DNA of 64,000 nt from Paenibacillus rhizovicinus (GTDB lineage Bacteria > Bacillota > Bacilli > Paenibacillales > Paenibacillaceae), in the NCBI RefSeq assembly GCF_010365285.1, contig NZ_CP048286.1, forward strand, positions 3,271,001 to 3,335,000, in the 5' to 3' direction. The first letter of the stretch is position 1. Every line of letters begins with the position of its first letter. Of this stretch, positions 7,812-16,147 are shown piece by piece. Below the pieces are notes generated by a model. That model had not been told where the DNA came from. It worked only from the letters and a program-made list of their open reading frames with translations, and searched no databases. Made by a program: the position numbers and the translations under genes.

Positions 7812-8963
7812 TTAGAATGGTACGAGTTGCAAATCGAATAGCCGATCGACGAACCAAATGAAACCGACAATAAAAATGGCTGCGGATGTTACGACGGTTA
7901 CTCTTCTGAGAGAAAACTTTTTCTTTATCAAGTAAAGAAGGGGCAGCGTGATTAATAAAATCGACAGTTGTCCGAGTTCTACGCCGACATTGAACGAAAC
8001 CACCGAGCGAACAAGATTCGACTTGTCCGCGACATATTCCTGAAGGACGCTGGCAAAACCGAATCCATGAACCAAGCCGAACATAAAGGTAACCAGCCAT
8101 CGATAATTGACCTCTTTGGACAATAGGTTTTCCGCCGCGATATAACAGATGGAAAGGGCAATGACGCTTTCGACGAACTTCGCGTTCAGATTGACAATAT
8201 GCATGGCCGCCAGCAATAAAGTTATGCTGTGCGCCACGGTAAACGACGTGATAATTTTTATGGCTTCCCTTGCGGATAAACCGATCACGATTAAAGCGAG
8301 CAAGAACGCGACGTGATCATACCCGGTTAAGATATGCTTGATGCCGAGGCCTACGAAAGTGGCGATATCGGACAAGAATGCCGCGGTCTTATCGGAGAAT
8401 TCCCATACGCTATTGTTGGCGTCGAATATATATTGCAAATCCGGCTGGGTCTTATCGAAGACCGCCTGCACCGAATCGTCATCGGCATCGGTATAATAAA
8501 TATAGCCAAGATTCGCATGTTGATTGTTGGTTTCGTCAAATAAAAGATGATACGCGATTTTCACTTTGTTCTCTTGCCAATCAAAGTCCAGATCGCTTAT
8601 TCTCAGCCATATTTTCCACAGTGTCCCTTCCCGCTCGATCTTAACCACCTTTTCCGGATAGGAGCGGTCGTTGATGGAAACCGATAGCTTCTCGTCGATA
8701 TACGGTTGGATGACTTCGGTCGTCATTTCGCGGAGCTGGTCATCCGTGAGCTTATCCAGGTCATACCCAAGTTCCTTGATTCCTTTAATCTCCTGAAACA
8801 AAGCGGGGTCGAGCTCTATCGTGGACAGAATACGATCCTTGCCAAAGGCCCATTTGGAGCCTCCCAGATACATGTCGTGAGCAAGCACGGGGGTCATTCC
8901 GCAAAGAAATAAAGCGATGACCAGGATCAAAGCCGCTAGTTTTCTGTACCCTTGTAAAAGCAT
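7812..8963 (-). CDS. HupE/UreJ-family protein with extracytoplasmic N-terminal domain
   Basis: About 383 residues from the ATG at 8963. It has a signal peptide ending near TPVLAHD, then a domain of about 190 residues outside the membrane (MYLGGSKWAFGKDRILSTIEL...), then a six-helix HupE/UreJ domain with GLGIKHILTGYDHVAFLL, FTVAHSITLLLA and GLVHGFGFASVL. The conserved His/Asp residues of the GYDH motif are candidates for metal binding. It is the first gene of the three-gene operon, and the region upstream (9060-9109) may contain a Pho box. Substrate unknown. Confidence 0.8.
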   Translation of the reverse strand: MLLQGYRKLAALILVIALFLCGMTPVLAHDMYLGGSKWAFGKDRILSTIELDPALFQEIKGIKELGYDLDKLTDDQLREMTTEVIQPYIDEKLSVSINDRSYPEKVVKIEREGTLWKIWLRISDLDFDWQENKVKIAYHLLFDETNNQHANLGYIYYTDADDDSVQAVFDKTQPDLQYIFDANNSVWEFSDKTAAFLSDIATFVGLGIKHILTGYDHVAFLLALIVIGLSAREAIKIITSFTVAHSITLLLAAMHIVNLNAKFVESVIALSICYIAAENLLSKEVNYRWLVTFMFGLVHGFGFASVLQEYVADKSNLVRSVVSFNVGVELGQLSILLITLPLLYLIKKKFSLRRVTVVTSAAIFIVGFIWFVDRLFDLQLVPF

Positions 8964-9059
8964 CACGATGCACTCTTTTCTTCTGTAAGTTATGCCGAGG
9001 CCGAAAGGAACGCGCTGCGACGATTGACCTGATGGCAATACGGAAACCGGACTGAATCC

Positions 9060-9109
9060 ATTATTCTTACTTAGTTAATAGTATGAAAGATATGTATGCC
9101 GAACGTTAA
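9060..9109 (-). promoter_or_regulatory. possible Pho-box promoter of the HupE/TPR operon
   Basis: Minus-strand elements TTAACG, CATACA and TTCATA are spaced at 11 bp, roughly like the TT(A/C/T)A(C/T)A PhoP repeats, and are followed by a weak AATAAT -10. The match is weaker than at the phosphatase promoter (12616-12682), with which it shares the -10 region layout ending in ATAATGG. Confidence 0.3.
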
Positions 9110-9171
9110 GTTTATGTTGTTTTCTCGTAAAATCGAAGGTGCGGCGCGATCCAAAGCAACAATGCCGCAGC

Positions 9172-9218
9172 AAAAAAGAAATGGCGGAGAAAGGATGAAT
9201 TCCCTAACGCCGCCATTT
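9172..9218 (-). terminator. terminator of the SLH phosphatase gene
   Basis: AAATGGCGG and CCGCCATTT form a 9-bp stem with a 22-nt loop. Minus-strand transcription then meets CTTTTTTG. It lies about 120 bp after the phosphatase stop. The rest of 9219-9335 shows nothing recognisable. Confidence 0.6.
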
Positions 9219-9335
9219 TGGATTACCTATGTTTTTGGTATACCATCCATCCCGCGATGGAGGTGGTCTTGCCTTTTATGACAGTTCGTTACGAGGCAGG
9301 CAGGGCGCGTGACATGCCCCGCTGCCGCTCATGGC

Positions 9336-12300
9336 TTAAAGGCTGCCGTTTTGCTGCAGCATCAGATAGAGACGGTAGATCATTTGCGCGGTCTCCGCTC
9401 TCGTCGCTTGACCCGTCGGGTTCAGCAAGGAGCCGCTGCCCTTCACGATACCGGCATTGATCATTTCTTCCACGGCTTTAACCGCGTAAGGCGCGAGCTT
9501 CGCCGTGTCCTTGAAGCCGTTCAGATCTGCCTGCGTGCCGCTTAGATCCAGCATGCCGGTGACATCCATCGCTCGGCTCATCAGGACCATCATGTCCTGA
9601 CGCGAGATGAATTCGCGCGGATTGAACTTGTCGTCGCCCGTACCGTTCGCGATGCCGAGCGCTTTGACGATGCCAAGCGCTTTATAGAAGTAGTCGTTCG
9701 CCTTCACGTCGCTGAAGTTGGACGTGACGTCCGCCTTCAGGTCCAGCATGCGGACGAGCATTTCCATAAAGTCCGCCCGCGTGATCTGCTTGCCCGGCTC
9801 GAAGACCGTGGCCGAGGTGCCGTTGATGATGCCCTTGTCGGCCAGCACCGCGATCGCGTCTTTTGCCCAGTCGTAATGCGAATCGACGTCTTTGAACGGG
9901 TTGGCCGGAATGACCGGCGTTCCGCCGCCGTTACCCGGATTCGTCGTTCCGCTGCCGTTACCCGGATTCGTCGTTCCGCTGCCGTTACCCGGATTCGTCG
10001 TTCCGTTGCCGTTGTCCGGAGGCGTCGTTCCATTGCCGTTGTCCGGAGGCGTCGTTCCGCCGCCGTTACTCGGAGGCGTCGTTCCGCCGCCGTTACTCGG
10101 AGGCGTCGTTCCGCCGCCGTTACCCGGATTTGTCGTATCTGCTTTTTGGTAGATGACATGGAGTTGTGGAATCTGCTCTGCATGGGTGCCTGCGCCTTCG
10201 AAAGACTCGGCGGTTCTGGTGCCCTGACCGGTTAGAATGAAGCCCAATGTATTTCCTTCAACCCATTCATCCTTATTTACGATGTCCTGGACCAAAGATG
10301 CAACGTTAGGCGTTTGCTGATCCGGGCCGGCTTCATGTTCGACTTCCCACTTAGGTATATCCTTCCAGTTTACAGAATCCTTCGTCTTAACCCGCGACGA
10401 AACATTCGGGGGATCTTGCAGCTGTGAGTTCGCAACGTCCTCCGCATAAATATTCACGTCAAACGGATCCACGTTTTTATCGGGCTCGTCAACGGAGAAC
10501 TGGATATAGGCGTCAAGAATCTTCGCCCCTTTCGGAATAGCCAGGTCAGCAAATCGGAGCAGGATCTGTTGGTTGGAGTCTTCCGTTACAATTTCCAGGT
10601 CGGAACTCTCCAAATCCAACGTTCCATCTGCAAGTTCTTCCGTATCGTCGTATTGGCCTTTGATTGGAGCTACGAGCACTTGGGCATCTTCGCCCGCTGA
10701 AGGGCCGACAAGGATGGATACCGAATTACTATCGACCGTTATTCCTCCGACGGTGACTGCTGCCTGAATGGTTACGGCCGTCGTACGAGCCGGCGTATTT
10801 TTCACAGTTACCGTGCCGTCAGCGGAAATGGACAAGACATCTTCCAAGCTTGGCTTATAGACGACGGTAGCCGAAGAAAGATCCAAGTCCGCTCCCAAAC
10901 TGTCTTTCCCCGACAAGCCTAGCTTAGCCTTGGCATCACCGGACAATGAACCGCGATCCGTTGTCAATGTCGCTTCCGCCAGCCCATCCGGATTTTGGAT
11001 CTTGATGGTCACCTTGTTACTCGTAACCAATTTGCTGCCATCATAGATTTCAGCCCAAACCTGAGCCGATTCGTTAAACACAGGCTTGTTCTTCAGCGAC
11101 ACTGTTCCGTCTCCCGCAATGGTGAGTCTGTCCGGCTTATCCGTGAAATATCTTACAACGGCACCGGCAAGATCCACATTTGCATTTTTGCTGTCGACAG
11201 CCGCCAGACCCAGCTTAATGCTGCTTTCGGGGGAAGCCGTTTGCAACGTATCTTTGTCTGGGGTCATGGTCAGCTCGGAAATGTCCAATTGAGTCTGCGT
11301 GTTCTTAACCGTAATGGTCTCGATATCCGTGCCGTCAATCCGACGGGAGGTTACTTTCATCGTGTCCCCTTCAATATCGAACTTGGTCAAGAAGTACGAC
11401 TTATCGGCCGTGACGATATTCGGCCAGCTCGGGTCCACGTCATACGACGGAGCGCCGCCGCCGCCGGAAGTGATATACTGAATCCCGTCGACCACGGCAC
11501 GGGCATAGTTGTGATTGTGTCCGTTCAGATACAACGGTACCCCAAACTGCTGCAGGATAGGGTGGATGTATTTTTGGAGATCCGTATTGTTCTCATGCGT
11601 GCCGGCACCCCAAGCCGGTTGATGGCCCATGACGATTTTCCACGGTTTGGTCGTGGTGGACAAGTCGTTGATCAGCCAGTTATACTGCGCCGAGCCGGGC
11701 TTAAAGTCCGCATACTCGTCCATTACGGAGATATGGACCGGACCGTAATCGAAGGACCAGTAAAAGTCATTCACGTATGGATAAGGGAAGTACTTCTCGT
11801 AGACAGAACCTACGCCCTCATGGTTGCCTCTTGCCCCCATCATCGGAACCTCGGACTGGAGAGCACTCAACGCCGGGTAAGCGGTCTTATCATTCATGAA
11901 GTATTGAGCGGTCCAGTTGCTTTCGGAATCGCTCGAAGCAATATCCCCGCTGTTCAGGAGAAGCGACTGGTAGGCTGGGTCGGCGGTATAAGCCTCCCGT
12001 GCCAGGGCGGCTACCTGCTCCTGGTAAGCCGGTTGGGTACGACTGTCGCCGTAGGAGAGAAATTTCACGGAAGTTGCGTCAGCCGCAGGAGCGGTGACGA
12101 ACGAACCGGCCTGACCGTCTACCTCATAGTAATACTTGGTAGCCGGCTGCAACTCGGTGAGGTCGATCTTGTGCTGGTTGTCGCTACCGTATGTCTCGAC
12201 GGACTTTTCACCCAGCGAATAAGTGGTGTCGGTCCCCCACTTGATCGTATTCGGTTGGCTATCGCTCGTCTGCCAAAGGACGCTCATCGCGCTGTTTGAT

Positions 12301-12437
12301 CCTGTATACAGCAAATACGGCCCCTTAATGATCGTGCTTTCAGCCGAGACGTTTAAAATCCCGATAGAGAACAGAATCGTACATACAAACAGAGCCAATG
12401 TTAAACCTCTCCATTTGGCTTTCAACTTCACCTTCAT
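9336..12437 (-). CDS. SLH-anchored purple-acid-phosphatase-like metallophosphoesterase
   Basis: About 1033 residues. Order of parts: a signal peptide; a purple-acid-phosphatase-type beta domain (IIKGPYLLYTGSNSAMSVLW); and a calcineurin-like catalytic domain with metal-ligand motifs SYGDSRT, NSGDIASS, GARGNHEG, MGHQPAWG and NGHNHNYAR. These are followed by Ig-like repeats, a DNRLRE/LamG-like beta domain (DAQVLVAPIKGQYDD...), a 72-residue NPGNGSGTT-type linker, and three SLH repeats that would bind the secondary cell-wall polymer. It should hydrolyse phosphate esters at the cell surface. The start at 12437 has GGAGAGGA upstream. A strong Pho-box promoter at 12616-12682 implies induction by phosphate starvation. 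Confidence 0.88.
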   Translation of the reverse strand: MKVKLKAKWRGLTLALFVCTILFSIGILNVSAESTIIKGPYLLYTGSNSAMSVLWQTSDSQPNTIKWGTDTTYSLGEKSVETYGSDNQHKIDLTELQPATKYYYEVDGQAGSFVTAPAADATSVKFLSYGDSRTQPAYQEQVAALAREAYTADPAYQSLLLNSGDIASSDSESNWTAQYFMNDKTAYPALSALQSEVPMMGARGNHEGVGSVYEKYFPYPYVNDFYWSFDYGPVHISVMDEYADFKPGSAQYNWLINDLSTTTKPWKIVMGHQPAWGAGTHENNTDLQKYIHPILQQFGVPLYLNGHNHNYARAVVDGIQYITSGGGGAPSYDVDPSWPNIVTADKSYFLTKFDIEGDTMKVTSRRIDGTDIETITVKNTQTQLDISELTMTPDKDTLQTASPESSIKLGLAAVDSKNANVDLAGAVVRYFTDKPDRLTIAGDGTVSLKNKPVFNESAQVWAEIYDGSKLVTSNKVTIKIQNPDGLAEATLTTDRGSLSGDAKAKLGLSGKDSLGADLDLSSATVVYKPSLEDVLSISADGTVTVKNTPARTTAVTIQAAVTVGGITVDSNSVSILVGPSAGEDAQVLVAPIKGQYDDTEELADGTLDLESSDLEIVTEDSNQQILLRFADLAIPKGAKILDAYIQFSVDEPDKNVDPFDVNIYAEDVANSQLQDPPNVSSRVKTKDSVNWKDIPKWEVEHEAGPDQQTPNVASLVQDIVNKDEWVEGNTLGFILTGQGTRTAESFEGAGTHAEQIPQLHVIYQKADTTNPGNGGGTTPPSNGGGTTPPSNGGGTTPPDNGNGTTPPDNGNGTTNPGNGSGTTNPGNGSGTTNPGNGGGTPVIPANPFKDVDSHYDWAKDAIAVLADKGIINGTSATVFEPGKQITRADFMEMLVRMLDLKADVTSNFSDVKANDYFYKALGIVKALGIANGTGDDKFNPREFISRQDMMVLMSRAMDVTGMLDLSGTQADLNGFKDTAKLAPYAVKAVEEMINAGIVKGSGSLLNPTGQATRAETAQMIYRLYLMLQQNGSL
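9919..10134 (-). repeat. eight 27-bp tandem repeats encoding the linker
   Basis: Eight contiguous 27-bp units within the phosphatase gene encode nine-residue units of NPGNGSGTT / PPSNGGGTT type. They form a flexible spacer between the extracellular domains and the SLH anchor. Adjacent units are identical or nearly so, so copy number is likely variable between strains. Confidence 0.9.
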
Positions 12438-12615
12438 GTCTTCCTCTCCTTCTCTTCCATTAGCAGTCGGAATCACGGAACCCTATGTTCTACTGTTCTT
12501 TCAATTAGTCCAAGAAAAAGAAAATCCCCCCTTTTTAATATGGTATTTCCTACCCTTCCTACCACATAAAGGACTACAAAATCACAAATCATCCCGAGGT
12601 CCAACTGCCTCAGCC

Positions 12616-12682
12616 ATTATACTAAGTAAACCTTCAAAATAATATTTAAGATAAAGTTAAGGTTCTATTAACCTTATTTTAA
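12616..12682 (-). promoter_or_regulatory. Pho box and promoter of the phosphatase gene
   Basis: On the minus strand, four TTAA cores (12679-12682, 12668-12671, 12657-12660, 12646-12649) recur at an exact 11-bp spacing. This is the arrangement of PhoP binding repeats (TTAACA-like, 11-bp period) in Bacillus. A perfect TATAAT (12621-12616) follows 24 bp after the last core, so the repeats cover the -35 region, as in PhoP-activated promoters. The leader to the ATG is about 170 nt. The remainder of 12683-12882 shows nothing clear. Confidence 0.7.
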
Positions 12683-12882
12683 GCATGGCGATTGCCTCAG
12701 CCAGCGCGGTTCGAATTTGCCCAGCCCGGCATTTTGCACCGTTCCGAAGCAACGTATGACCTGCGCGTGTCCGAATATCGATGTGGCATTTGCAAATTCC
12801 TAAAATGGCTATAACATTCCTTTAATAATTTCTCTTTACAATACTCCTCATCATAATCCCTAACGAAAGAGATGGACTGGCG

Positions 12883-13446
12883 ATGAAATCAATCTTCAAT
12901 GCAAGAGATTTTGCGGTTACGCAAGCGAGCGTAGCCGCGCTGCTTTTTTTATCGATCCCGTTGTTTAATGTCATCGGATTCAGCAATCATAAGCTGGAGG
13001 CCGTACTGCATGGTTTAGGCGCGACCATCACCGTGATCATGAGCTGCCAAGTGCTTCATCTGACCTATCCCATGCTGCGGGGCAAGAAAGGGGCAGCGAT
13101 CACCCTGGAATGGGTACTTTGGCTCACAAATATCCTGGTCCTGATTACGATCATCTTTGGCAATTGGCTTTACATCGCTTACCGAGGACCTGATGGTCCC
13201 CAGCAGTGGCTGATGTACCGCAGCCCAGAAGTGCATTTAATCGTAATGGAATTTAAAGAATTCGTCTCGCTGTACCCGCTCCCATTGGGAATAGCGGCGG
13301 CCGTCTTATTGCGCCGGTTTCGCCATAAGCTCGAACCGGGCTCGGCGGTTAGCGGAATCATTGCGTTACTGATCACGCTATTCTGGATCTGTTTACTGAT
13401 CGGATTTGCATGCGGGCTCGGCTTGACGAAACTGAAAATGGTATGA
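12883..13446 (+). CDS. polytopic membrane protein, unrecognised
   Basis: 187 residues with about five hydrophobic helices and short polar loops (YIAYRGPDGPQQWLMYRSPE; EFKEFVSLYPLP). The length and the conserved-looking His, Glu and Tyr residues near the outer ends of helices recall small heme- or quinone-linked membrane proteins, but I cannot assign a family. It is the first gene of a four-gene plus-strand cluster (12883-15680), divergent from the SLH phosphatase. Confidence 0.7.
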   Translation: MKSIFNARDFAVTQASVAALLFLSIPLFNVIGFSNHKLEAVLHGLGATITVIMSCQVLHLTYPMLRGKKGAAITLEWVLWLTNILVLITIIFGNWLYIAYRGPDGPQQWLMYRSPEVHLIVMEFKEFVSLYPLPLGIAAAVLLRRFRHKLEPGSAVSGIIALLITLFWICLLIGFACGLGLTKLKMV

Positions 13447-13475
13447 TTTTCAACATGATAGGGAGAGAATAAACG

Positions 13476-13868
13476 GTGAAAGAAACAAAACAACGCAAAA
13501 CAGGCGAAATCGCCGCTATCCTGCTTTCCGTATGGCTCGGTATCGTAGCGACAACGCTCTCTCACTTGTGGAGTTATTATAATCCGCTTCAGGCGAATCC
13601 GATCTTGCTGAATTGGGGCTCCTGGATCCCCTCTTGGTGGGCCATCGGTCCCTACACCGGCAAGGAAACGGCGGGACTGGTCGTTTGGTTGGGCACATGG
13701 GCAATACTCCACTGGACGCTCGGACGGATAGAGGTCAAGCTGAAGCCTTGGACGATCGGATTTGCCGTTGCCTTTATCGTCAATCTGATCATTCTCTGGC
13801 CGACCGTCTACCATACCATCTTGTGGTGGCCTTCCTTGCCGAACACGTTACCGGGAGGAGAGGGTTAA
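13476..13868 (+). CDS. small membrane protein, unrecognised
   Basis: 130 residues starting at GTG, with GGGAGAGAA upstream. There are three to four hydrophobic segments and a Trp-rich loop (LNWGSWIPSWWAIGPYTG). It follows the previous membrane protein by 29 bp and precedes the phosphoesterase-like gene by 4 bp, so it is in one operon with both. It could form a membrane complex with the 12883-13446 product. No family recognised. Confidence 0.65.
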   Translation: MKETKQRKTGEIAAILLSVWLGIVATTLSHLWSYYNPLQANPILLNWGSWIPSWWAIGPYTGKETAGLVVWLGTWAILHWTLGRIEVKLKPWTIGFAVAFIVNLIILWPTVYHTILWWPSLPNTLPGGEG

Positions 13869-13872
13869 GCTT

Positions 13873-15294
13873 ATGGCGGCCTTATACAAATATAAGCTTT
13901 CTTTATCGCTGCTCGTGTTAATCGCGGTTCTGTTTTGTTCCTTTTATTGGACAAGGGTACCCATGGAGGGATCCAAGTTATCCGCCTCGTCTTCGACGTC
14001 GTTTCGGTTTGGATATTTCGGCCAGCAGGACGGGGACATCGGGAAATGGATCAAGCAATTCCGGGATATCTCGTATTTCGCTGCGTCCAACCGGTTGCTG
14101 CAGGATCATCCGGAAGCGCGATCGTTTCAGCTCTACCCCGTCTATGACGATTCTGCGACGGAACAGGACTTCGACCAATCGTATCCTCATGTGCCTACCG
14201 AGACGCTTCCCGGATACGGGAAATCCGTTTATTCAATTAAGCAAGGAAACGCTAAGCTCTTCTTCCTTAACGCCGACCGATTTCACGATGCGGGAGACAA
14301 TCAGTTGGAATGGATCCGCAAGACCATGAGCGGAAGTAAACAAACCTTCGCCCTTGCCTGGCTAAGCGAAGATCCGAAACTTCCCGAGGTGTGGAAGGCG
14401 CTCCGGACTGCCGGTATTAACGCGGTATTCGTCCGCGATACCGTCTACGTACTTCATGTAGGCGTTTCCCAAGAGCCTTCCAATTATCAACCGTCCGAAT
14501 ACGAGGACTGGGACAAATGGGGCTTGTCCGAGATCAAGGAAAAGCCTGTCATTACGGTAATGGAAGCGAATGCAAGTGCGTTGACCATGAAAGCGGAGAA
14601 CGAGCAAGGACAAATCGTGGATCAACTGGAACTGGATGCGGATAACCTGGCATCGTGGGACCTTGCCACGTTAAAGGAGAAAAAGGAAATTCCGCTCGTG
14701 GGCATTCAATCCCTATGGCATTATCACCCCGGTGACGATTCGATCAAATCCTCCATTCCGAAGGGCGTAGACTTAGTGGGAGAAGGACCGATTATTGAAA
14801 CCACCCACACGGAACCGGTTCCTCTGCCTGCTAACGATTGGCGCAGTCCCGATTACGATGATTCCAGCTGGCAAACCGGCAGGGCTCCTTTGGGATTTAC
14901 GAATAACAAGGAGCTGCAAACTTATCTTCAAACCAAATTAGAGGTCGTGCCGTCCCCGACCTATTATTTCCGCAAGTCGTTCGAACTTAATGGCGATCCG
15001 CAGGAACTGTCTGATTTGGATTTGAATATCGCCTTCGAGGATGGTTACGTCGTTTATCTGAACGGCCAGGAAGTATCTCGGGACGCCATTATTACCGGGA
15101 TCCTGACCGAATCCTCGCTTGCGTTTCCGAATGAATTCACCTTCTATCGGAGAATTGATCTCAAGGCCCATCTAAACAAGCTTGTGAAGGGGACCAATGA
15201 AATTGCGGTTGAAGTACATCGCGGTCACCCCGGCGCGCCCAATCTGTTTTTTGACCTCGGCCTGTCTGTTGAATCCAATGGAGAGGAACGTTGA
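13873..15294 (+). CDS. membrane-anchored degenerate phosphoesterase-like protein
   Basis: 473 residues. It has an N-terminal membrane anchor (LSLSLLVLIAVLFCSFYW), then a region resembling the second half of calcineurin-like phosphoesterases (KLFFLNADRFHDAGDNQLEW; TFALAWLSEDPKL) without the metal-binding GD, GNHE and GHxH motifs. It ends in a beta-sandwich region (DWRSPDYDDSSWQTGRAPLG; IAFEDGYVVYLNGQEV) like those appended to secreted phosphoesterases. It may be a catalytically dead paralogue with a binding or sensing role. It overlaps the downstream lipoprotein region closely, so the two are co-translated. Confidence 0.6.
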   Translation: MAALYKYKLSLSLLVLIAVLFCSFYWTRVPMEGSKLSASSSTSFRFGYFGQQDGDIGKWIKQFRDISYFAASNRLLQDHPEARSFQLYPVYDDSATEQDFDQSYPHVPTETLPGYGKSVYSIKQGNAKLFFLNADRFHDAGDNQLEWIRKTMSGSKQTFALAWLSEDPKLPEVWKALRTAGINAVFVRDTVYVLHVGVSQEPSNYQPSEYEDWDKWGLSEIKEKPVITVMEANASALTMKAENEQGQIVDQLELDADNLASWDLATLKEKKEIPLVGIQSLWHYHPGDDSIKSSIPKGVDLVGEGPIIETTHTEPVPLPANDWRSPDYDDSSWQTGRAPLGFTNNKELQTYLQTKLEVVPSPTYYFRKSFELNGDPQELSDLDLNIAFEDGYVVYLNGQEVSRDAIITGILTESSLAFPNEFTFYRRIDLKAHLNKLVKGTNEIAVEVHRGHPGAPNLFFDLGLSVESNGEER

Positions 15295-15296
15295 TT

Positions 15297-15680
15297 ATGC
15301 TCACGAACGTGCCGAATCGCCTAAGAAAACCAACAAGGCGTCATGTTATCTCATGTTTGCTGGTCGTTGTTCTCGTCTTGTTAATGACCGGATGTGTCCC
15401 GGCTCCGAAGAGCTCGATTCCGATTGCCGACATTGCCCTTACGAACAACCATGTGATTGTCCAAAATGAAACCGGATTTATATGGTACAATGCAAAGCTT
15501 ACCATTGACGGCAAGTACACCTATGTAGCAGCGATGATGACCTCGGGCAAATCCAGCGTCCCGCTAGCCAAATTCGTTGACGATCAAGGCCATGCTTACA
15601 AGCGCGATCGGTTGAGCATCCGCCATCTGACGATCGATATAACCGACACGTTGGGCGCTAAGAGGCATCTTAGTTGGTGA
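15297..15680 (+). CDS. small lipoprotein, unrecognised
   Basis: About 127 residues. It has a basic N-terminus, a hydrophobic core and lipobox LMTGC, giving a lipidated Cys. The mature part of about 95 residues is predicted to be beta-rich. I use the ATG at 15297, which has GGAGAGG ten bases upstream; a TTG at 15291 would overlap the previous stop codon. Last gene of the 12883-15680 cluster and followed by a strong terminator. Function unknown. Confidence 0.65.
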   Translation: MLTNVPNRLRKPTRRHVISCLLVVVLVLLMTGCVPAPKSSIPIADIALTNNHVIVQNETGFIWYNAKLTIDGKYTYVAAMMTSGKSSVPLAKFVDDQGHAYKRDRLSIRHLTIDITDTLGAKRHLSW

Positions 15681-15696
15681 TACAGTTAATTTTCGG

Positions 15697-15723
15697 AAAA
15701 GGCCGCGTCCATGCGGCCTTTTT
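15697..15723 (+). terminator. terminator of the membrane/lipoprotein cluster
   Basis: AAAAGGCCGC and GCGGCCTTTTT form a 10-bp stem with a six-base loop and a U-tract, 16 bp after the lipoprotein stop. Confidence 0.85.
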
Positions 15724-15882
15724 GACGTTTCTTGTCTTCATCATAGGAGGGGATCTCCCCCTTTTATGATAAATGCCTTTTAACAGTGGACCTAGGTAAT
15801 CGCTATTATATTTTCTTATTAGCTTCCTTTTCCTCCGGTTATTCTACTCTTGTTTCCATCCACTTTTGGTGCAGTAGGAGAA

Positions 15883-15927
15883 CAAAAAAATGCATACTCC
15901 TGTCCAAATAGGACAAAAATACGCATT
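15883..15927 (-). terminator. terminator-like hairpin beyond the tmRNA fragment
   Basis: On the minus strand AATGCGTA pairs with TATGCATT, with an inner GTCC/GGAC stem, followed by TTTTTTG. It resembles the hairpin at 5072-5127 and lies just beyond the 3' end of the decayed tmRNA fragment. The stretch 15724-15882 holds nothing else clear. Confidence 0.45.
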
Positions 15928-15940
15928 CGTCATTTATGAA

Positions 15941-16073
15941 TAGAGCCGAGGGGACTTGCCCCCTTTTCGAAGAGTCACAAAGCTTCTGCGAGTGTTGCCA
16001 CAGAGTTGCGGCCTCTCTAGCAGCGCCCCGTAACCGGCTCTGGTTAGGGTCAGCCTGATTGCCTGATTGTCTT
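15941..16073 (-). pseudogene. decayed tmRNA 3' fragment
   Basis: About 133 bp align with the 3' end of the intact tmRNA genes: a GCCGAGGGG segment, the exact block TAGCAGCGCCCCGTAACCGG, and GGTCAGCCTGATTG. Many substitutions and small indels are present elsewhere. The acceptor, T-arm and tag regions are damaged or missing, so this is a relic. It lies immediately downstream of the native copy. Confidence 0.8.
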
Positions 16074-16115
16074 TTATAGCAAATGCAGCGGCTCCTTCAT
16101 GGGTTTACAGACAAC

Positions 16116-16145
16116 AAAAGCCCGACCGCGTGAGGTCGGGCTTTT
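16116..16145 (-). terminator. terminator of native tmRNA
   Basis: AAAAGCCCGACC and GGTCGGGCTTTT form a 12-bp stem directly beyond the CCA end of ssrA, with a U-tract on the minus strand. Confidence 0.85.
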
Positions 16146-16147
16146 CA

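Noticed and set aside
9919..10134. CRISPR-like array
   Set aside because: Units are contiguous without spacers and encode a protein linker.
9876..10235. Repetitive plus-strand ORF of Arg/Ser-rich units
   Set aside because: It is the shadow of the 27-bp linker repeats in the SLH phosphatase gene.
12810..12857. Pho box before the plus-strand membrane cluster
   Set aside because: TATAAC and TTTAAT are 11 bp apart, but the next units do not match and no promoter has proper spacing.
5600..16140. Prophage or integrative element with its own integrase
   Set aside because: No integrase, transposase, replication or phage structural gene is encoded between the two tmRNA copies.
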